Part shown: in pieces, positions 56,701-64,000 of the stretch
How the letters are laid out: every line of letters starts with the position of its first letter
Numbering within the stretch: the stretch's first letter is position 1
Assembly (NCBI RefSeq): GCF_002797935.1
Contig: NZ_PGER01000001.1
Coordinates: 3,038,001-3,102,000, forward strand
Source of the DNA: Flavobacterium sp. 1
GTDB lineage: Bacteria > Bacteroidota > Bacteroidia > Flavobacteriales > Flavobacteriaceae
Reading direction: 5' to 3'
Length of the DNA stretch: 64,000 bases
Notes under the pieces: generated by a model
The model's database searches: none
Seen by the model: the letters and a program-made list of their open reading frames with translations, nothing else
What the model was told of the DNA's origin: nothing
Made by a program: the position numbers and the translations under genes

Positions 56701-57434
56701 CTCTGTCAGAAGAACAAATTATAAGTCTTCAATCAATTGGATATTATTTAGAAGGAAAGGGTAATCAAGATAAAGAGGACAGATGGTTAGAAATGTTTAA
56801 TAATCTAGTAGATTTCAAAAAAAAGAATTCAAATGATTGGCCAAAATTTGGGTCAGATGGTTTAGAAGCTCAATTATACAATTGGTGTCAAGCTAACAGA
56901 CAAGCACAAGCTGGCACTCATTCGGGAGGCAGAAGAAAAGAATTGGAGCAATGGAAAGTAATCAAACTTGATGAACTTAATTTTCATTGGGCAAAGGCTG
57001 ATATAAACAACAGAGATTGGGAAATCAACTTTGAAAAATTCATTGAACATCTTGATTCGGATGGAAATTTTACGCTTCCTTCTATGGTTAATGGAGAAAT
57101 AAACCTACTATATCGATGGTTTACTAATCAGCGAGTCTCTTTCCAAAAAAACAAAATGCCTAGTGATAGAATCCAAAAGTTTAAAGAGGTAGGGGTTTCA
57201 TTTGAAGAATCTGAGAATTTAACTAAAAGAGATGGTTATTCAAAATGGGCTAAAAACATAAATAAAATAGCTAAATTCATTGAGACAAATGGACACTATC
57301 CAAAAGCAGGGACAGACACATTACAAGCGAATTTATATCAATCTTTAGCAAGAACGAAACGAGCTTTTAATGAAACCAAACTATCCGAAGAACAAATTGC
57401 ATTACTAAGAGAACTAAATATAAAGATTGATTAA
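53772..57434 (+). CDS. Mrr-like nuclease plus SF2 helicase with about eight HA repeats
   Basis: About 1220 residues from ATG 53772 (an upstream ATG at 53712 is possible). The N-terminus has a PD-(D/E)XK site: GID (Asp91) and QCK (105-107). Then an SF2 helicase: Walker A PCGAGKT (Lys225), DEAH (343-346), YATATPRI, and motif VI QAVGRALRKK from residue 559. From about residue 660 to the end, about eight W-rich helicase-associated units follow, each near NLYAWVAQQRNR, DLHSWLNSQRSK or LYNWCQANRQAQ. It is likely an anti-phage or genome-defence enzyme acting on DNA. Flanked by a duplicated tRNA end; no integrase or methylase is nearby. Confidence 0.85.
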   Translation: MRIYTERLSQIIKDKNHWSDLKIELSKYNIDNRDEKLKDTSAGKIFEVFAKYYFLTAPEFDGLYTDIWLYHEIPLKTKEALDLGTVEYGIDLLLKTINNKYVAVQCKFKNDETSRLNWSADKIANLFAYCPKADSYILFSNCASLDNVSSSRTNNFTFYNIGHLLEIEQNTFENILIKLNDSKPKDKVYLLPKPHQQKAIDECVQWFTEGEESRGQLILPCGAGKTLTSLWIKEELKSQKTLILVPSLALLRQIKNEWSKQRKTIYEYLCVCSETDIDGDNQDSILTHTYEIGGNVTTNPEDINLFLSLGLGEKVIFSTYQSLPVIVESLKNTEINFDFVFCDEAHKTAGISKGVFGIIHDNTKIPAKKRLYATATPRIVKESLKKKLGDDLKYTHDMNDPKTFGEEFFRMSFKDAIDQDILVDYKIIAIGVNDKQLSSYLNERRYVNNNISIDEVANNYALDFVMSKYSANHALTFHSRVNLAKDFSLRHSKLFETTNSFSVDGTQATSIRNQILHEFKSSNKAIISNARCLTEGVDVPTIDLVYFSDPKNSKVDIIQAVGRALRKKEGKKQGYIVVPIYHTNHGEVENSISEGSFKNLLQVIRSLCEQDERLQDEINSIAFGKGKKGSKRIDILSSFDEEIETLNLIGFEQNLRESLFDQIIYKTSNNWDIWFLELKTHLELNNDYPSKNENANLYAWVAQQRNRKNSNTLKLEELRKLNSINFAWDIVRWKWYKMFEVFKSYAEVNEFSPHKDFDNPDLVNWYKIQLGYLNDKKYITNEQLIKFQNINSKFLGSGSKKKWVALYEDLVKWRSINSDRWPQYQRDDKDSYESKLSVFCQTIRKRFRENDLEDYWYDKFTELGFNFEGKADTWTDYFFKIKNLLQTRTSISIDDIGQNEYTWIYRHRKDFSEGKLTEYQCQKIKELSLDRFFETWEQSFEKIKKWQIENLKLPTRNSNKDLHSWLNSQRSKYKNGTLSEEQIISLQSIGYYLEGKGNQDKEDRWLEMFNNLVDFKKKNSNDWPKFGSDGLEAQLYNWCQANRQAQAGTHSGGRRKELEQWKVIKLDELNFHWAKADINNRDWEINFEKFIEHLDSDGNFTLPSMVNGEINLLYRWFTNQRVSFQKNKMPSDRIQKFKEVGVSFEESENLTKRDGYSKWAKNINKIAKFIETNGHYPKAGTDTLQANLYQSLARTKRAFNETKLSEEQIALLRELNIKID

Positions 57435-57567
57435 GAGAATGGAATAGTTCTTTAACTCTTCTATAAAAATTTCGAAAATTTAATTTCATCGGGGATATTA
57501 ACTTAGTAATCGCAAGCACAAACAACCTTATAAAAATCATCAATAAACACGTTAGATTTTTCAAGAC
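57435..57567. other. Short gap after the helicase gene
   Basis: AT-rich with no gene identified. It ends at the duplicated tRNA fragment. Confidence 0.4.
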
Positions 57568-57798
57568 TTCCCGCTACTAGAAAAGCTTCAGAGAAATCTG
57601 GAGCTTTTTTTGTTTTATAAATTTATAGTTTTGCCATTCCGTAGAATGATCCATCTTTACAAGGAACTCAATTCTGTAAATCAAAATCATTCTACAAAGC
57701 GTTAAAAATCAGGAGACTTTTATAAAATTTACAATTTTAAAAGAACATCAAAAAATTGCGCAAAGTCAGATACATTCGCCTTTTCTTTAGAACACTTC
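57568..57798. repeat. Right copy of the tRNA-3'-end/terminator repeat
   Basis: TTCCCGCTACTA (57568-57579), then AAGCTTCAGAGAAATCTGG leading into GAGCTTTTTTT (57583-57611), then ACATTCGC (57772) and AGAACACTTC (57789). The first 12 bases match the tRNA 3' end with no tRNA body before them. A third weaker CTGGAGCTTTTTTT follows. Confidence 0.65.
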
Positions 57799-58179
57799 TG
57801 GAACTGGAGCTTTTTTTATTATAAATCGCTACTACTTCCTTATAAAAAAAACATCTAATCATCTATTTCCAAGCATATTTTTCCACTCCGCAAATAAATA
57901 AAACAAAAAATGCATCCGCTTGTTTAATTATTTTAATCATTTATAATTTTAGGCAGTAAAATTGTATTTAATTTTTATATGTATTGATTATTAATGTATT
58001 AACTTTACATATAGATATAATTGAGTGAGGAATTTAAAGCAACAGTCACCCCAGAACTTACTTTTAATTTTTAGATTATTTCTCTGATACTACCTACTTT
58101 ATTAGTGACAGGCAATTAACAAACAACACATATCGGAAAATTAAAGAAGATGATTTAGTAACATTTTAAATGAATCGTT
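57799..58179. other. AT-rich gene-free stretch
   Basis: No ORF with coding character and no recognised element. It separates the tRNA-fMet island from the next genes. Confidence 0.4.
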
Positions 58180-58635
58180 ATGAAAAAATTACTATTACTA
58201 ATGATTTTAATAACATCACAAGCAAACTCACAATCAAAAAGAGAACAATATGCAAAAGATAATGACAACTATTACCCAGGCAGTCAAGTCAGTTTAATTG
58301 CATCACCCAGCTCTTATGAGATAGGGGTTTCATATACTGATATCCTAACGTATGGAGCTTCGTTTGAAAGAACTCAATTTGATATAGTGAATGATGAAAA
58401 ATCATTTTATGCAATATATGGCTCATTAGGAGGAGAGTTTAAAAGGGTTACAGTAACAGTAAAAATTGGCGGCAGCAGCTTAAAACAAATGTATGCTGAA
58501 AACACAACAATTCAGCTTGCCTATGGAGGAGCAATAGAAGTAAGAATTACACCAAACATAGGAGTTATTGTTGGCGCTGATAATGTAGTAGATACTTTTT
58601 TATACGGATTATGCTATCATTTTGGTGCAAAATAA
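58180..58635 (+). CDS. Small secreted protein, possible barrel, unknown
   Basis: 151 residues, signal peptide KKLLLLMILITSQANSQ. The mature part alternates polar and hydrophobic residues (SQVSLIASPSSYEIGVSYTDIL, YGSLGGEFKRVTVTVKIGGSS, IQLAYGGAIEVRITPNIGVIVGAD) and ends LYGLCYHFGAK, consistent with a small 8-strand outer-membrane barrel. No family recognised. Confidence 0.65.
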   Translation: MKKLLLLMILITSQANSQSKREQYAKDNDNYYPGSQVSLIASPSSYEIGVSYTDILTYGASFERTQFDIVNDEKSFYAIYGSLGGEFKRVTVTVKIGGSSLKQMYAENTTIQLAYGGAIEVRITPNIGVIVGADNVVDTFLYGLCYHFGAK

Positions 58636-58680
58636 AAACAAAGAATTCTTTATAAAACATATAAATCGGCAACTTATAAA

Positions 58681-58706
58681 CCTCTAAATAATCTAGAGGC
58701 TTTTTT
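58681..58706 (+). terminator. Terminator after the small secreted gene
   Basis: CCTCTA and TAGAGG pair around a loop of about 7 bases, followed by C then T6. It is about 45 bases beyond the stop. Confidence 0.8.
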
Positions 58707-58976
58707 AATTTTAAAAAATATACGAATTTATTTATAATAATTAAATTATTAACATTATCATATTACTAAGATCCAGTTTTTATTTGTAACTTAAACAACA
58801 TTTTTTATTACTGAATAACAGCTAATTAGCACTTAATTATATCTCACTTTCACCTAATAAAAAAGCAAAAGTGTGAATATTATAACTTTTTAGAAAAGTA
58901 ATATAACGACCGCTATTACATAAAAAATGATCTTTATAATTATTACTAAAAACCTAAAATTCTGGAAGTAAAAATC
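58707..58976. other. AT-rich gap before the GH130 gene
   Basis: No gene or repeat identified. It presumably holds the promoter of the GH130-GT4 pair, but I could not pick a clear -7 box. Confidence 0.35.
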
Positions 58977-60017
58977 ATGATAGAAGTAAAAAAACATGGA
59001 ATAATACTTCAGGAAACCCAGCTGGATTTTGAAAATGGAGGCGTCATGAATCCGGCCGCCATTAGAGAAGGAGATTTTGTTCACATGTTTTACAGGGCAG
59101 TAAGCAAAGAAAATCATTCGAGCATTGGATACTGCAAATTAATGGGGCCGTTGGAAATCGAAGAAAGGATGAAAACACCATTACTTTCTCCAGAATTTGA
59201 TTATGAAAGCCACGGAATGGAAGATCCAAGAATAGTAAAAATCGAAGATTTATATTATCTGACCTATACAGCCTATGACGGCATAAATGCATTGGGAGCA
59301 CTAGCAACTTCTACCGATTTAATAAATTTTAAAAAAAGAGGAATCATCGTTCCTCAAATTGAATATGAAGAGTTTGATGATTTAGCAGACACAAATGACG
59401 TACTGGAAGAAAAATATTACCGCTACAATCAGCACAATACTATTATTGAAAAAAAAGGAATAAAAACGATGCTTTGGGATAAGGACATTATTTTTTTTCC
59501 AAGAAAAATCAACGGTAAGTTCTGTTTTCTGCATCGCATCAAACCTGAAATACAAATGGTAATTGGATTTGAATCATTAGAGGATTTAACCGAAGAGTTT
59601 TGGCGGAATTATTTAATCAATTTCAAGAACAGCATATTATTTAAGCCAAATCATGATCATGAAATAAGCTATGTTGGAGGCGGCTGTCCGCCAATAGAAA
59701 CTGAATTGGGCTGGCTTATCATTTATCATGGCGTTCACGGCTCGACAAGCAGCTACATTTATTCAGCATGTGCGGCGCTGTTTGACATAGAAAACCCTCA
59801 TATTGAAATTGCCAGGCTACCCTATCCTTTGTTTAAACCAGAAGAAAGCTGGGAATTAAAAGGTGAAGTAAATAATGTCTGCTTTCCGACTGGCGCTGTA
59901 GTTTTTGACGATATTCTATATGTCTACTATGGTGCTGCAGATGAAAAAATTGGATGTGCATCAATGAGTTTATCCAATTTGCTAAAGGAATTAATTTTAT
60001 TTAAAAAAATAAATTGA
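58977..60017 (+). CDS. GH130-like beta-mannoside phosphorylase/glycosidase
   Basis: 346 residues. GH130 five-bladed propeller features: NGGVMNPAAIREGDFVHMFYRAVSKEN near the N-terminus, then GMEDPRIVKIEDLYYLTYTAYDG, whose Asp is the expected proton donor. GGGCPPIETELGWLIIYHGV and FPTGAVVFDDILYVYYGAADEKIG complete the pattern. GH130 enzymes phosphorolyse beta-1,4- or 1,2-mannosides. I recall such proteins being mislabelled as Cry7Aa toxins. It is followed 35 bases on by a GT4 gene, probably one operon. Confidence 0.85.
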   Translation: MIEVKKHGIILQETQLDFENGGVMNPAAIREGDFVHMFYRAVSKENHSSIGYCKLMGPLEIEERMKTPLLSPEFDYESHGMEDPRIVKIEDLYYLTYTAYDGINALGALATSTDLINFKKRGIIVPQIEYEEFDDLADTNDVLEEKYYRYNQHNTIIEKKGIKTMLWDKDIIFFPRKINGKFCFLHRIKPEIQMVIGFESLEDLTEEFWRNYLINFKNSILFKPNHDHEISYVGGGCPPIETELGWLIIYHGVHGSTSSYIYSACAALFDIENPHIEIARLPYPLFKPEESWELKGEVNNVCFPTGAVVFDDILYVYYGAADEKIGCASMSLSNLLKELILFKKIN

Positions 60018-60052
60018 AGAAATATATACACCAATAAAAAAACTATACACCA

Positions 60053-62443
60053 ATGAAAAACATCCATTTATTTTCGACGAAAAAAGAACTCATGAGCGGT
60101 TCTAACAATATAGCAGATTTTCAAAAAAAAGAAATCAAGTTACCTGAAATTTTATGTATTACCACTTTTCCGCCACGGGAATGTGGCATTGCAACCTATT
60201 CTCAAGATTTAGTTTTGGCACTAAATAAGCAATTTAAAAAATCATTTGACATAAAAATTGCTGCTTTAGAACTTCAAAATGAAAAGCATGCCTATGCTGA
60301 TGATATATATGCCGTTTTGGAAACAGATAATCAAAATTCTTATTCGGAATTAGCTAAAAATGTCAATAGAAATAAAGCTATAGAAATAGTCTTGATTCAG
60401 CATGAATTTGGCCTGTTTAGAGGAAATGAAGAAGATTTTATTTCATTTTTAAAATTAATTAATAAACCTGTCATTGTTGTTTTTCATACCGTTTTGCCTC
60501 GACCGGACGAAAAATTCAGATCACATATTCAAGAAATCAATAATATGGTTAATGCCTTTATTGTAATGACCAATAATTCAGCACGATTATTAGAAACTGA
60601 TTATGATATTTCGCAGGATAAAATCACGGTAATTCCACATGGTACGCATTTAGTAGAACACGGAGATAAAAAAGTCCTTAAAGAAAAATATAATTTATCC
60701 GGACGAAAAATCATTTCGACTTTTGGACTGCTGAGCTCCGGAAAATGTATTGAAACTACTTTAGATGCTTTGCAAAGCATTGTCAAAAAAGAGCCAGATG
60801 TATTATTTCTTATTATCGGAAAGACTCACCCTAGCGTTGTGAGACATGAAGGAGAAAAATACCGAAATTTTCTGAAAGAGAAAATCGAAGACCTGCAGTT
60901 AGAGAATAATGTAAAATTTGTCGATGAATATTTACCGTTAAAATCACTACTGGAATACCTGCAGTTAACAGATATTTATCTTTTTACTTCCAAAGACAGA
61001 AATCAAGCAGTAAGCGGTACTTTTTCCTATGCGATAAGCTGTGGCTGTCCGATTATTTCTACTCCAATTCCGCATGCTGTCGAAGTATTGAAAGAAGGAA
61101 CTGGAATTATCGTTGATTTTGAAAACCCTGAGCAATTGGCTAAACAAGTTATCCGTTTATTAAGTGATGAGCAACTGCGCAAAAAAATTGCCTCAAACGG
61201 CATTCATAAATTGGCTCCAACGGTTTGGGAAAACTCAGCTCTTGCTCATGCGATGCTGTTTAAAAAAACAGCTGCTAAAAAAATGCCTCTGCATTATAGA
61301 ATTCCTGAAATCAATCTTAATCATTTCAAAAAACTGACAACTTCATTTGGAATGATTCAGTTTTCCATAATCAATCAGCCAGATTTGGAATCGGGTTATA
61401 CAATCGATGACAATGCGCGGGCTTTGGTGGCAATGTGCCAGCATTTTGAATTGACAAATGATACAGCCGATTTACCATACATTACTCAATATTTTAATTT
61501 TATAAAATTCTGTCTGCAGCCAGACGGTTATTTTTTAAATTATGTTGACACCGATAAAAAATTCACCAAACAAAACAGTGAAAACCTTGCAGATGCAAAC
61601 GGAAGAGCCATTTGGGCATTGGGCTACTTAATTTCTATCAGAGATTTACTGCCGGCAGATTTAAAAGAAAAAGCGGTCTCACTGATGCAGAAAGCATTAA
61701 TAAACGCAACTAAAATTCATTCTACCAGAGCAATGGCTTTTATTATAAAAGGAGTCTATTACAGCAATTTGAAAAATAATACAGCACAAAATATTTCTCT
61801 GATAAAACACTTAGCCAACAAGCTCGTGCAGATGTACAAGCATGAATCAAAAGAAGACTGGCTGTGGTACGAGAACTATCTAACGTATGCCAACAGCATT
61901 CTGCCCGAAGCTATGCTCTGTGCTTATTTAGCTACTGGTGAACACAGTTATAAAGTAATTGCAAAAACATCTTTTGATTTTTTACTGTCAAAAATTTACA
62001 CCAGCAGCAACATAAAAGTCATTTCAAACAAAGGCTGGCTCATCAATGGAAAAGAACCGAAAGAAAAACCAATAGGCGGCGAACAGCCGATAGATGTAGC
62101 TTACACTATACTTGCTCTCAATAAATTCTACAATGTTTTCCGAGATAAAGAATATTTAGAAAAAATGGAAATAGGTTTCAGCTGGTTTTTAGGCAACAAT
62201 CATCTGCATCAGATCATCTACAACCCTTGTACAGGAGGCTGTTATGACGGTCTGGAGGAAGATTACATCAATCTGAATCAGGGAGCAGAATCTACAGTAA
62301 GCTATCTAATGGCAAGGCTTGTGATGCAAAAACATTTGAACAGTAAAACCAAAAAAAACAAAGAGAGTGCCATTCATTCACAAACAAACAAATTGAAAAC
62401 CGGCATCAAAATCAACAATAACATACCATATATAAGAGCCTGA
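60053..62443 (+). CDS. GT4 glycosyltransferase with C-terminal helical domain
   Basis: 796 residues. The N-terminal half (about 30-405) is GT4: FPPRECGIATYSQDLVLAL, IQHEFGLFRGNEEDFI, then STFGLLSSGKCIETTLDAL and SGTFSYAISCGCPIISTPIPHAVEVL with the catalytic Glu region, and IIVDFENPEQLAKQVIRLL. The C-terminal half (about 430-790) looks like an alpha-helical barrel (YTIDDNARALVAMCQHFELT, DANGRAIWALGYLISIRDL, GAESTVSYLMARL). The fusion suggests a two-domain glycan enzyme acting with the adjacent GH130 protein; substrate unknown. Confidence 0.85.
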   Translation: MKNIHLFSTKKELMSGSNNIADFQKKEIKLPEILCITTFPPRECGIATYSQDLVLALNKQFKKSFDIKIAALELQNEKHAYADDIYAVLETDNQNSYSELAKNVNRNKAIEIVLIQHEFGLFRGNEEDFISFLKLINKPVIVVFHTVLPRPDEKFRSHIQEINNMVNAFIVMTNNSARLLETDYDISQDKITVIPHGTHLVEHGDKKVLKEKYNLSGRKIISTFGLLSSGKCIETTLDALQSIVKKEPDVLFLIIGKTHPSVVRHEGEKYRNFLKEKIEDLQLENNVKFVDEYLPLKSLLEYLQLTDIYLFTSKDRNQAVSGTFSYAISCGCPIISTPIPHAVEVLKEGTGIIVDFENPEQLAKQVIRLLSDEQLRKKIASNGIHKLAPTVWENSALAHAMLFKKTAAKKMPLHYRIPEINLNHFKKLTTSFGMIQFSIINQPDLESGYTIDDNARALVAMCQHFELTNDTADLPYITQYFNFIKFCLQPDGYFLNYVDTDKKFTKQNSENLADANGRAIWALGYLISIRDLLPADLKEKAVSLMQKALINATKIHSTRAMAFIIKGVYYSNLKNNTAQNISLIKHLANKLVQMYKHESKEDWLWYENYLTYANSILPEAMLCAYLATGEHSYKVIAKTSFDFLLSKIYTSSNIKVISNKGWLINGKEPKEKPIGGEQPIDVAYTILALNKFYNVFRDKEYLEKMEIGFSWFLGNNHLHQIIYNPCTGGCYDGLEEDYINLNQGAESTVSYLMARLVMQKHLNSKTKKNKESAIHSQTNKLKTGIKINNNIPYIRA

Positions 62444-62665
62444 TGACATGTAATTATATAACTTTTTCCAAAAATTGTATAAGGAATTAACAACTGTTTT
62501 TGTAGAAATTTACTTTATAGAAATTAATAAAATAATGGGGGTTATTGATATTTAATTTCTAAAATAATCAATGTTGTTTAGTCAAGAGAAGAAGTAACTC
62601 ACCATAAATATTTTTTTGGTCCTAACAAATGGCATTGATATTTTTTTTAATTCTAACAGTATAGT

Positions 62666-63139
62666 ATGATACCAAAAATAGGACTAACAGAAGATCATCT
62701 GCAAAAAGCAAACAGCCTTCTTTCTGTTGTATTATCAGATGAAATGACCTTGTATGTCAAAACCAGAAAGTTTCATTGGAATGTGGCAGGCGAAAGTTTC
62801 ATGGAACTTCATAAATTATTTGAAGAACAATATGCTGAACTCGAACAGACAATAGATTTGGTTGCAGAACGCATTGGCAAATTAGGAGGGAAAACAATTG
62901 GGACTATGAACGAGTTTATAAAGCTTTCCCGAATTAAAGAAAACCCAAACAAATATCCAAATCAAAAAGGCATGCTTGCAGAATTATTGGCCGATCATGA
63001 AACTCTGATAAGTGAACTGCGGAAAGACATAGACCTGTCTGCTGAGGATAACCACGATGCAGGTACAGCAGATTTACTGACAGAAGTATTACAGCAGCAC
63101 GAAACTGCTGCATGGATTCTCAGAAGATATTTAGCTTAG
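62666..63139 (+). CDS. dps: Dps family ferritin-like protein
   Basis: 157 residues with the Dps ferroxidase pattern: KTRKFHWNVAGESFMELHKLF and EEQYAELEQTIDLVAERIGKLGG. A dodecameric iron-storing, DNA-protecting protein by homology. There is no long basic N-terminal tail, so DNA binding is uncertain. Single gene, with a terminator at 63183-63212. Confidence 0.92.
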   Translation: MIPKIGLTEDHLQKANSLLSVVLSDEMTLYVKTRKFHWNVAGESFMELHKLFEEQYAELEQTIDLVAERIGKLGGKTIGTMNEFIKLSRIKENPNKYPNQKGMLAELLADHETLISELRKDIDLSAEDNHDAGTADLLTEVLQQHETAAWILRRYLA

Positions 63140-63182
63140 TCATTTTTAGTTAAAAGTTAGTTGTAGTTTTTTTTTTGCTTTA

Positions 63183-63212
63183 AAAAGGCTGTCTTAAAGG
63201 ACAGTCTTTTTT
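63183..63212 (+). terminator. Terminator after dps
   Basis: AAAGGCTGTC and GGACAGTCTTT pair (one G-T) around a short A-rich loop, followed by T-rich sequence. Confidence 0.8.
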
Positions 63213-63389
63213 ATTGTAAAAGCTTTCGAAAATGCAACTAATTAAGGTGTGAATGATGCAGCTTATTACTAAAGTTCTATAAAACAATTGAGCCATAACA
63301 GTCTTAATTTTACACTGGCCACCGATCTGATTATAAGTGTTTTCACTAATTAATTTAACTGTTTCTGGAATATATAAAACTATACTATT

Positions 63390-64000
63390 TTGACAACGTA
63401 CCTAAAAAATATCTTTGAAGAAACGGGCAATATTTCCCTCTTTATACTCAGGTTTTTCAAAGAACTTTTCAAACCTGTTTTTCAATTTAGGGAATTTATC
63501 AGACAGTGCTTTGCTGTTGGATATAAAACACTGCCGTTAATCACGATCACAGGATTTATAATGGGATTAGTGCTTACGCTGCAGTCACGTCCAACATTAT
63601 TAAAGTTTGGAGCCGAATCTTGGCTGCCAAGCATGGTTTCATTGTCTTTGATCAGAGAAATAGCACCCGTAATCACTGCCTTGATTTGTGCTGGAAAAAT
63701 AGCTTCAGGAATTGGAGCTGAATTGGGTTCGATGAAAGTGACCGAGCAGATAGATGCTATGGAAGTTTCGGCAATTAATCCCTATAAATATTTAGTGGTT
63801 ACCCGAATTGTGGCGACAACATTAATGATTCCCATTTTAACGCTATATGCTGATTTTATTGGGATTGTGGGAGGCTACATTGGTTATAATATTCACGGAA
63901 ATATAAGCCTGTATCTCTATTTCACCGAAATGATTGAAAGTGTTAGATACATCGACATATTTCCTGCCACTATCAAAACATATTTCTTTGGTTTCTTCAT
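63390..64000 (+). CDS. mlaE: MlaE-family ABC permease, 5' part
   Basis: The open frame from about TTG 63390 runs off the right edge. No ATG is available upstream in frame (stop at 63351), so a TTG start or an internal ATG must be used. Seen: GFIMGLVLTLQSRPTLLKFGAE, then LIREIAPVITALICAGKIASGIGAELGSMKVTEQIDAMEVSAINPY and IVATTLMIPILTLYADFIGI, the MlaE core with several membrane helices. It is the permease for phospholipid traffic between membranes. The ATPase partner would lie to the right. Confidence 0.9.
   Translation, partial: MTTYLKNIFEETGNISLFILRFFKELFKPVFQFREFIRQCFAVGYKTLPLITITGFIMGLVLTLQSRPTLLKFGAESWLPSMVSLSLIREIAPVITALICAGKIASGIGAELGSMKVTEQIDAMEVSAINPYKYLVVTRIVATTLMIPILTLYADFIGIVGGYIGYNIHGNISLYLYFTEMIESVRYIDIFPATIKTYFFGFF

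Noticed and set aside
58977..60017. Pesticidal Cry7Aa-like toxin
   Set aside because: A label I recall for this kind of protein; the sequence is that of a GH130 propeller with a conserved EDPR catalytic segment.

Overview
The window looks like chromosomal DNA of a Flavobacterium (Bacteroidota). It is AT-rich. Most genes lack Shine-Dalgarno sequences, and several have the Bacteroidota -7 box TAnnTTTG upstream. The gene families are typical of the group: TamL/TamB, GSCFA, DUF4136, DUF4230, DUF5522, TonB receptors with carboxypeptidase-like N-termini, and OMP_b-brl_3 barrels. All product names come from reading the sequence and recalling families; no search was run.

Layout. 1-5.9 kb: moeA, a small Spy-like protein, hemL, a glucosaminidase/LysM lipoprotein, a PLP desulfhydrase-family enzyme and small unknowns. 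6-8.2 kb: a structured element, then hutU carrying an in-frame hairpin repeat. 8.4-10.9 kb: a DUF4136 lipoprotein, an isoleucine-rich leader peptide with attenuator ahead of ilvA (frameshifted), and a truncated haemoglobin. 11-14.6 kb: a three-gene ABC-3C-type conflict system. 14.7-19.2 kb: pectate lyase, aromatic amino acid hydroxylase, a broken small gene and a DUF4230 protein. 19.4-26.8 kb: TamL and TamB, with TamB split by a frameshift at an A9 tract. 27-35.4 kb: GSCFA protein, lipoprotein, alaS, M23 peptidase, MerR, LemA and two TPM-domain proteins (the second frameshifted). 35.7-36.4 kb: TPR protein.

36.8-45.7 kb is the most interesting locus: an Rrf2 regulator, a short leader peptide ending in CCMCMC, a TonB receptor, a PstSCAB-like ABC importer whose binding protein lacks the usual phosphate-binding Ser/Thr loops, a DUF2490 protein and a ChrA-type transporter. 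I read this as a cysteine-regulated uptake route for a sulfur compound or oxyanion (probably sulfate-like) rather than phosphate.

46-53.2 kb: a small membrane protein, a second Spy-like protein beside a large outer-membrane barrel, and the GTPases der and era. 53.28-57.8 kb: two near-identical initiator tRNAs, followed by a 1220-residue nuclease-helicase with about eight helicase-associated repeats. It is bracketed by a duplicated tRNA 3' end plus terminator. 58-64 kb: a small secreted protein, a GH130/GT4 pair, a Dps-like protein and the start of an MlaE permease.

Two window-wide themes stand out. First, at least five intergenic copies of a structured repeat resembling the Flavo-1 RNA motif, with compensatory changes in its closing stem. 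Second, four genes each need exactly one extra base in a short homopolymer to be intact, which suggests consensus errors at least as strongly as real mutations.
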